In this document: piece by piece, positions 4,658 to 7,011 of the stretch
Position numbering within the stretch: position 1 is the stretch's first letter
Layout of the letters: the number at the start of each line of letters is the position of its first letter
Assembly: GCA_030731175.1 (NCBI GenBank)
Contig: JANQUM010000168.1
Coordinates: 1 to 7,011 of the forward strand
Reading direction: 5' to 3'
Source: Spirosomataceae bacterium
GTDB lineage: Bacteria; Bacteroidota; Bacteroidia; Cytophagales; Spirosomataceae
DNA: 7,011 bases
Notes under the pieces: model-generated
The model's database searches: none
The model's input: the letters and a program-made list of their open reading frames with translations, nothing else
What the model was told of the DNA's origin: nothing
Translations under genes and position numbers: made by a program

Positions 4658-6559
4658 GTGGTCGAAACTACCGAAAAACGCTATTTCATCATTGACTTTG
4701 ACAGTACTTTTACACAAGTAGAAGGACTCGACGAGCTCGCAAATATCGCATTGGCGGCACACCCTGAGCAGGCTACCATTGTTGCCCAAATCAGGAAACT
4801 GACCGAGCAAGGAATGAACGGTGAAATAACGTTTGGAGATGCCTTACGTCAACGCATTGATTTACTGAAAGCGAAGCGTTCGCATATCGACGAATTAGTG
4901 ACTTTTTTATCAGGAAAAATTACCGATTCCTTCGAACGAAATAAAGAGTTTTTAGAAAGCTTCGCCGAAAATATCATCATCGTTTCGGGTGGATTTAAAG
5001 AATTTATAGTTCCGATAGTTTCAACTTTCGGAATCAAACCCGAAAACGTTTACGCTAATACGTTTACGTTTGACAGCGAAGATAACATTACCGGAATTGA
5101 CGAAGCAAACGTACTTGCAAGCGAAGGCGGCAAAGTTACGCTCGTCAAATCAATGAACCTCGACGGGCACGTTTCAGTCATTGGCGATGGTTTCACGGAT
5201 TATCAAATCAAAGAAGCTGGGCTTGCCAACCGTTTTTACGCGTTCACCGAAAACGTTCACCGCAAAAAAGTAGCTGACAAAGCCGATTTCGTGATAAACT
5301 CGTTGGACGAATTCCTGTTTTACAATCAACTTCCCCGTGGGCAATCTTACCCAAAAAGTTTAATAAAAATATTGTTATTAGAAAACGTCCATCCCGCCGC
5401 CGTTGAAGCGTTTGAGCGGGAAGGCTTCAGCGTAGAATTTCACAAAGGAGCGATGGACGAAGACGAACTGATCGAAAAAATCAAGGGCGTTTCTATCGTT
5501 GGGCTTCGCTCAAAAACTAACATTACTAAAAAGGTTTTAGAAAACGCCGACCGCCTAATTGCCATCGGTGCGTTTTGCATCGGAACGAACCAAATTGACT
5601 TAGAAACGGCAACCGAAAAAGGCATTGCAGTTTTCAACGCACCGTACAGCAATACCCGCTCGGTGGTAGAACTCGCCATCGGTGAAATCATTATGCTAAT
5701 CCGCGGAATCTTCCCGAAAAGCGTAAAAATGCACAACGCCGAATGGGACAAATCTGCCGTTGGAAGCTACGAAATCAGGGGTAAAAAGCTCGGTTTGATT
5801 GGCTACGGACACATCGGAACGCAACTTTCGGTTATCGGCGAAGCCATGGGAATGGAAATCTATTACTACGATAGCGTAGATAAAATGCCGCTCGGTAACG
5901 CAAAAAAATGCCGCACCATGCAGGAAGTTTTGGAGGTTTCTGACGTGGTAAGCTTGCACATTGACGGCAGACCCGAAAACGACGATTTGATTGGAGCTGA
6001 AGAATTTGCCCAAATGAAAAACGGCGTCATTTTCTTAAACCTCGCTCGCGGAAAAGTCGTACAAATTCCAGCGTTAGTTGATGCTCTAAAATCAGGTAAA
6101 ATTGCCGGAGCGGGCGTTGACGTTTTCCCCGAGGAACCAAAAACCAATAACGACGCTTTTGAAAGCGAATTAGTGGGTTTTGAAAACGTTATTTTGACTC
6201 CGCACATTGGCGGCAGCACCGAAGAAGCCCAAGAAGGAATTGGACTTTACGTACCAGAACGCCTCTTGGAATACGTCAATAACGGCAGTACAACGGGTAA
6301 TGTAAATATTCCTGAAGTGCAGTTGCCCCTTTTACAAAACGGGCATCGCTTGTTGCACATTCATCAAAACGTACCCGGAATTATGGCAAAGCTGAACAAT
6401 ATTTTCGCCAAACACCACATCAACGTAACGGGGCAATACCTGAAAACAAACGAGAAAATTGGCTACGTAATCGTGGATATTGAGGAAGCCTACACCAAAG
6501 AATTTGTGCAGGACATTAGAGGAATTGAAGAAACCATTAAGTTTCGGATGCTATTTTGA
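4658..6559 (+). CDS. serA: Bifunctional phosphoserine phosphatase / D-3-phosphoglycerate dehydrogenase (SerB-SerA fusion)
   Basis: 633 residues from GTG at 4658; the start lies just ahead of the HAD motif. Residues 8-225 are a HAD phosphatase of the SerB type: D13-x-D15-S-T (motif I), S110-GG (II), K159 (III), GDGFTD at 176-181 with D177 and D181 (IV). From about 235 to the end is an E. coli-type SerA: a split substrate domain; a Rossmann NAD site GYGHIG (382-387) with D405 ending the following strand; and catalytic R464 (NLARG), E493 (FPEEP) and H516 (TPHIGGS). The C-terminal ACT domain (about 563-633) keeps H569, N571 and N589, matching E. coli H344, N346 and N364, the serine-binding residues. 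So dehydrogenase activity is probably inhibited by serine. The chain would perform the first and last steps of serine synthesis; SerC is not nearby. Phosphatase activity is inferred from the intact motifs. It overlaps idi tail to tail. Confidence 0.95.
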   Translation: MVETTEKRYFIIDFDSTFTQVEGLDELANIALAAHPEQATIVAQIRKLTEQGMNGEITFGDALRQRIDLLKAKRSHIDELVTFLSGKITDSFERNKEFLESFAENIIIVSGGFKEFIVPIVSTFGIKPENVYANTFTFDSEDNITGIDEANVLASEGGKVTLVKSMNLDGHVSVIGDGFTDYQIKEAGLANRFYAFTENVHRKKVADKADFVINSLDEFLFYNQLPRGQSYPKSLIKILLLENVHPAAVEAFEREGFSVEFHKGAMDEDELIEKIKGVSIVGLRSKTNITKKVLENADRLIAIGAFCIGTNQIDLETATEKGIAVFNAPYSNTRSVVELAIGEIIMLIRGIFPKSVKMHNAEWDKSAVGSYEIRGKKLGLIGYGHIGTQLSVIGEAMGMEIYYYDSVDKMPLGNAKKCRTMQEVLEVSDVVSLHIDGRPENDDLIGAEEFAQMKNGVIFLNLARGKVVQIPALVDALKSGKIAGAGVDVFPEEPKTNNDAFESELVGFENVILTPHIGGSTEEAQEGIGLYVPERLLEYVNNGSTTGNVNIPEVQLPLLQNGHRLLHIHQNVPGIMAKLNNIFAKHHINVTGQYLKTNEKIGYVIVDIEEAYTKEFVQDIRGIEETIKFRMLF

Positions 6560-7011
6560 TTTGCAAAATTTCTTTAAACCAAACCGTATAGTTTTCGGGA
6601 TTTCGCTCAGCGTCTTCCCGAACCGAATTTACATTAATCCATTTATAATCAGCTACTTCTTCGGAGTTTACTATAAAACTTCCGTTAAATTTGCCGACAT
6701 AAACGTGGTCAATTTCGTTTTCGGTTAAGCCGTTAGCAAACTCAGCTTTATACTGAAATTTAAACTTCAATTCGAGTTCGCAATCGAAGCCCATTTCTTC
6801 TTGCAATCGGCGATGAACGGCGGCTTGCATCGTTTCACCTTTGTTGGGGTGCCCGCAGCAGGCGTTTGTCCAAAGTCCGCCGCAATGGTATTTATGAAAC
6901 GCCCGCTGGTGAATAAGCATTTCGCCTTTTTCGTTATAAATCAGTATCGAAAACGCCCGGTGCAACAATCCTTTTTGGTGAACCAAAAGCTTTTCTTCCG
7001 AGCCAATAATA
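6537..7011 (-). CDS. idi: Isopentenyl-diphosphate delta-isomerase, type I (5' end beyond the window)
   Basis: Reading continues open to the window edge: IIGSEEKLLVHQKGLLHRAFS, so a TTG at 6986 is not the real start and the N-terminus lies outside. 157 residues are visible; the family is usually about 170-185, so some 15-25 are missing. The enzyme interconverts IPP and DMAPP for isoprenoid synthesis in the cytoplasm. Nudix-fold type I motifs are present: HRAFS, the metal-ligand histidines of HQRAFHKYH, the catalytic cysteine in TNACCGHP (the Cys just before GHP, matching E. coli C67), the Nudix-like helix GETMQAAVHRRLQEEMG, the catalytic glutamates in LTENEIDHV (matching E114/E116), and W in YTVWFK near the end. 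The stop at 6537-6539 lies inside the 3' end of the convergent SerB-SerA gene, a 23-bp overlap. Its promoter is not in the window. Whether this organism uses the mevalonate or MEP route cannot be seen here. Confidence 0.95.
   Translation of the reverse strand, partial: IIGSEEKLLVHQKGLLHRAFSILIYNEKGEMLIHQRAFHKYHCGGLWTNACCGHPNKGETMQAAVHRRLQEEMGFDCELELKFKFQYKAEFANGLTENEIDHVYVGKFNGSFIVNSEEVADYKWINVNSVREDAERNPENYTVWFKEILQIKIASET

Noticed and set aside
5440..6219. Three long minus-strand open frames (up to 117 codons) opposite the SerA part of the fusion.
   Set aside because: They overlap one another and lie opposite a strongly conserved coding region; antisense open frames of this size are expected from its codon use.
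6480..6728. Plus-strand open frame crossing the end of the SerB-SerA gene.
   Set aside because: Most of it is antisense to idi, which has intact catalytic motifs, and its translation is low-complexity.
6840..6900. Extra cysteines near the idi active site (HCGGLW and the CC of TNACCGHP) as a possible novelty.
   Set aside because: GGLW-x-N-x-CCGHP is, as far as I recall, common in bacterial type I isomerases, so this looks ordinary.
6984..6986. TTG as the start codon of idi.
   Set aside because: The frame stays open to the window edge and the upstream residues (IIGSEEKL) match the usual N-terminal part of type I isomerases, so the gene is cut by the window.

Overview
The window looks like an ordinary chromosomal segment from a member of the Bacteroidota, probably a Cytophagales/Spirosomaceae-type organism (lineage is inferred, rank uncertain). 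Evidence for this: near-consensus Bacteroidota promoters (TTTG-N19-TAnnTTTG type), AT-rich leaders without clear Shine-Dalgarno sequences, a DUF2853 protein, and a SerB-SerA fusion of the kind found in that phylum. I see no mobile element, CRISPR array, tRNA, rRNA or obvious defence or secretion system.

Layout. At 1-27 is the likely C-terminal tail of a plus-strand gene, followed by a strong plus-strand terminator (57-87). On the minus strand is dgt (99-1469, HD-domain dGTPase). Upstream of it, on the same strand, lies a 58-residue two-helix membrane protein (1591-1767), short enough to be missed by length cut-offs, with its own terminator (1533-1565) and promoter (1806-1836). The plus-strand mutM/fpg (1886-2683) is divergent from it. 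Next come a leader holding a degenerate CACGAAG-type inverted repeat (2745-2811) and a signal-peptide-bearing outer-membrane beta-barrel protein (2899-3744). Then follow a DUF2853 gene (3895-4233) framed by a near-consensus promoter and a strong terminator, yidD (4311-4520), and a GTG-initiated SerB-SerA fusion (4658-6559). The minus-strand idi gene (6537-7011, 5' end outside the window) overlaps the fusion gene tail to tail by 23 bp.

How the genes work together. There is no single pathway operon; most genes appear to be separate transcription units. dgt and mutM both concern nucleotide-pool or DNA integrity and flank the small membrane protein gene, but they point away from each other and nothing shows co-regulation. 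The fusion joins steps 1 and 3 of serine synthesis in one polypeptide and keeps the ACT-domain residues used for serine feedback in E. coli SerA; the step 2 enzyme (SerC) is not in the window. YidD and the barrel protein both concern the envelope but are not co-transcribed by any visible signal. No stretch above 300 bases lacks a gene. The observations most worth following are the unlisted small membrane protein, the architecture of the fusion enzyme, and the repeat/promoter arrangement ahead of the barrel protein. I did not find a convincing new multi-gene system.
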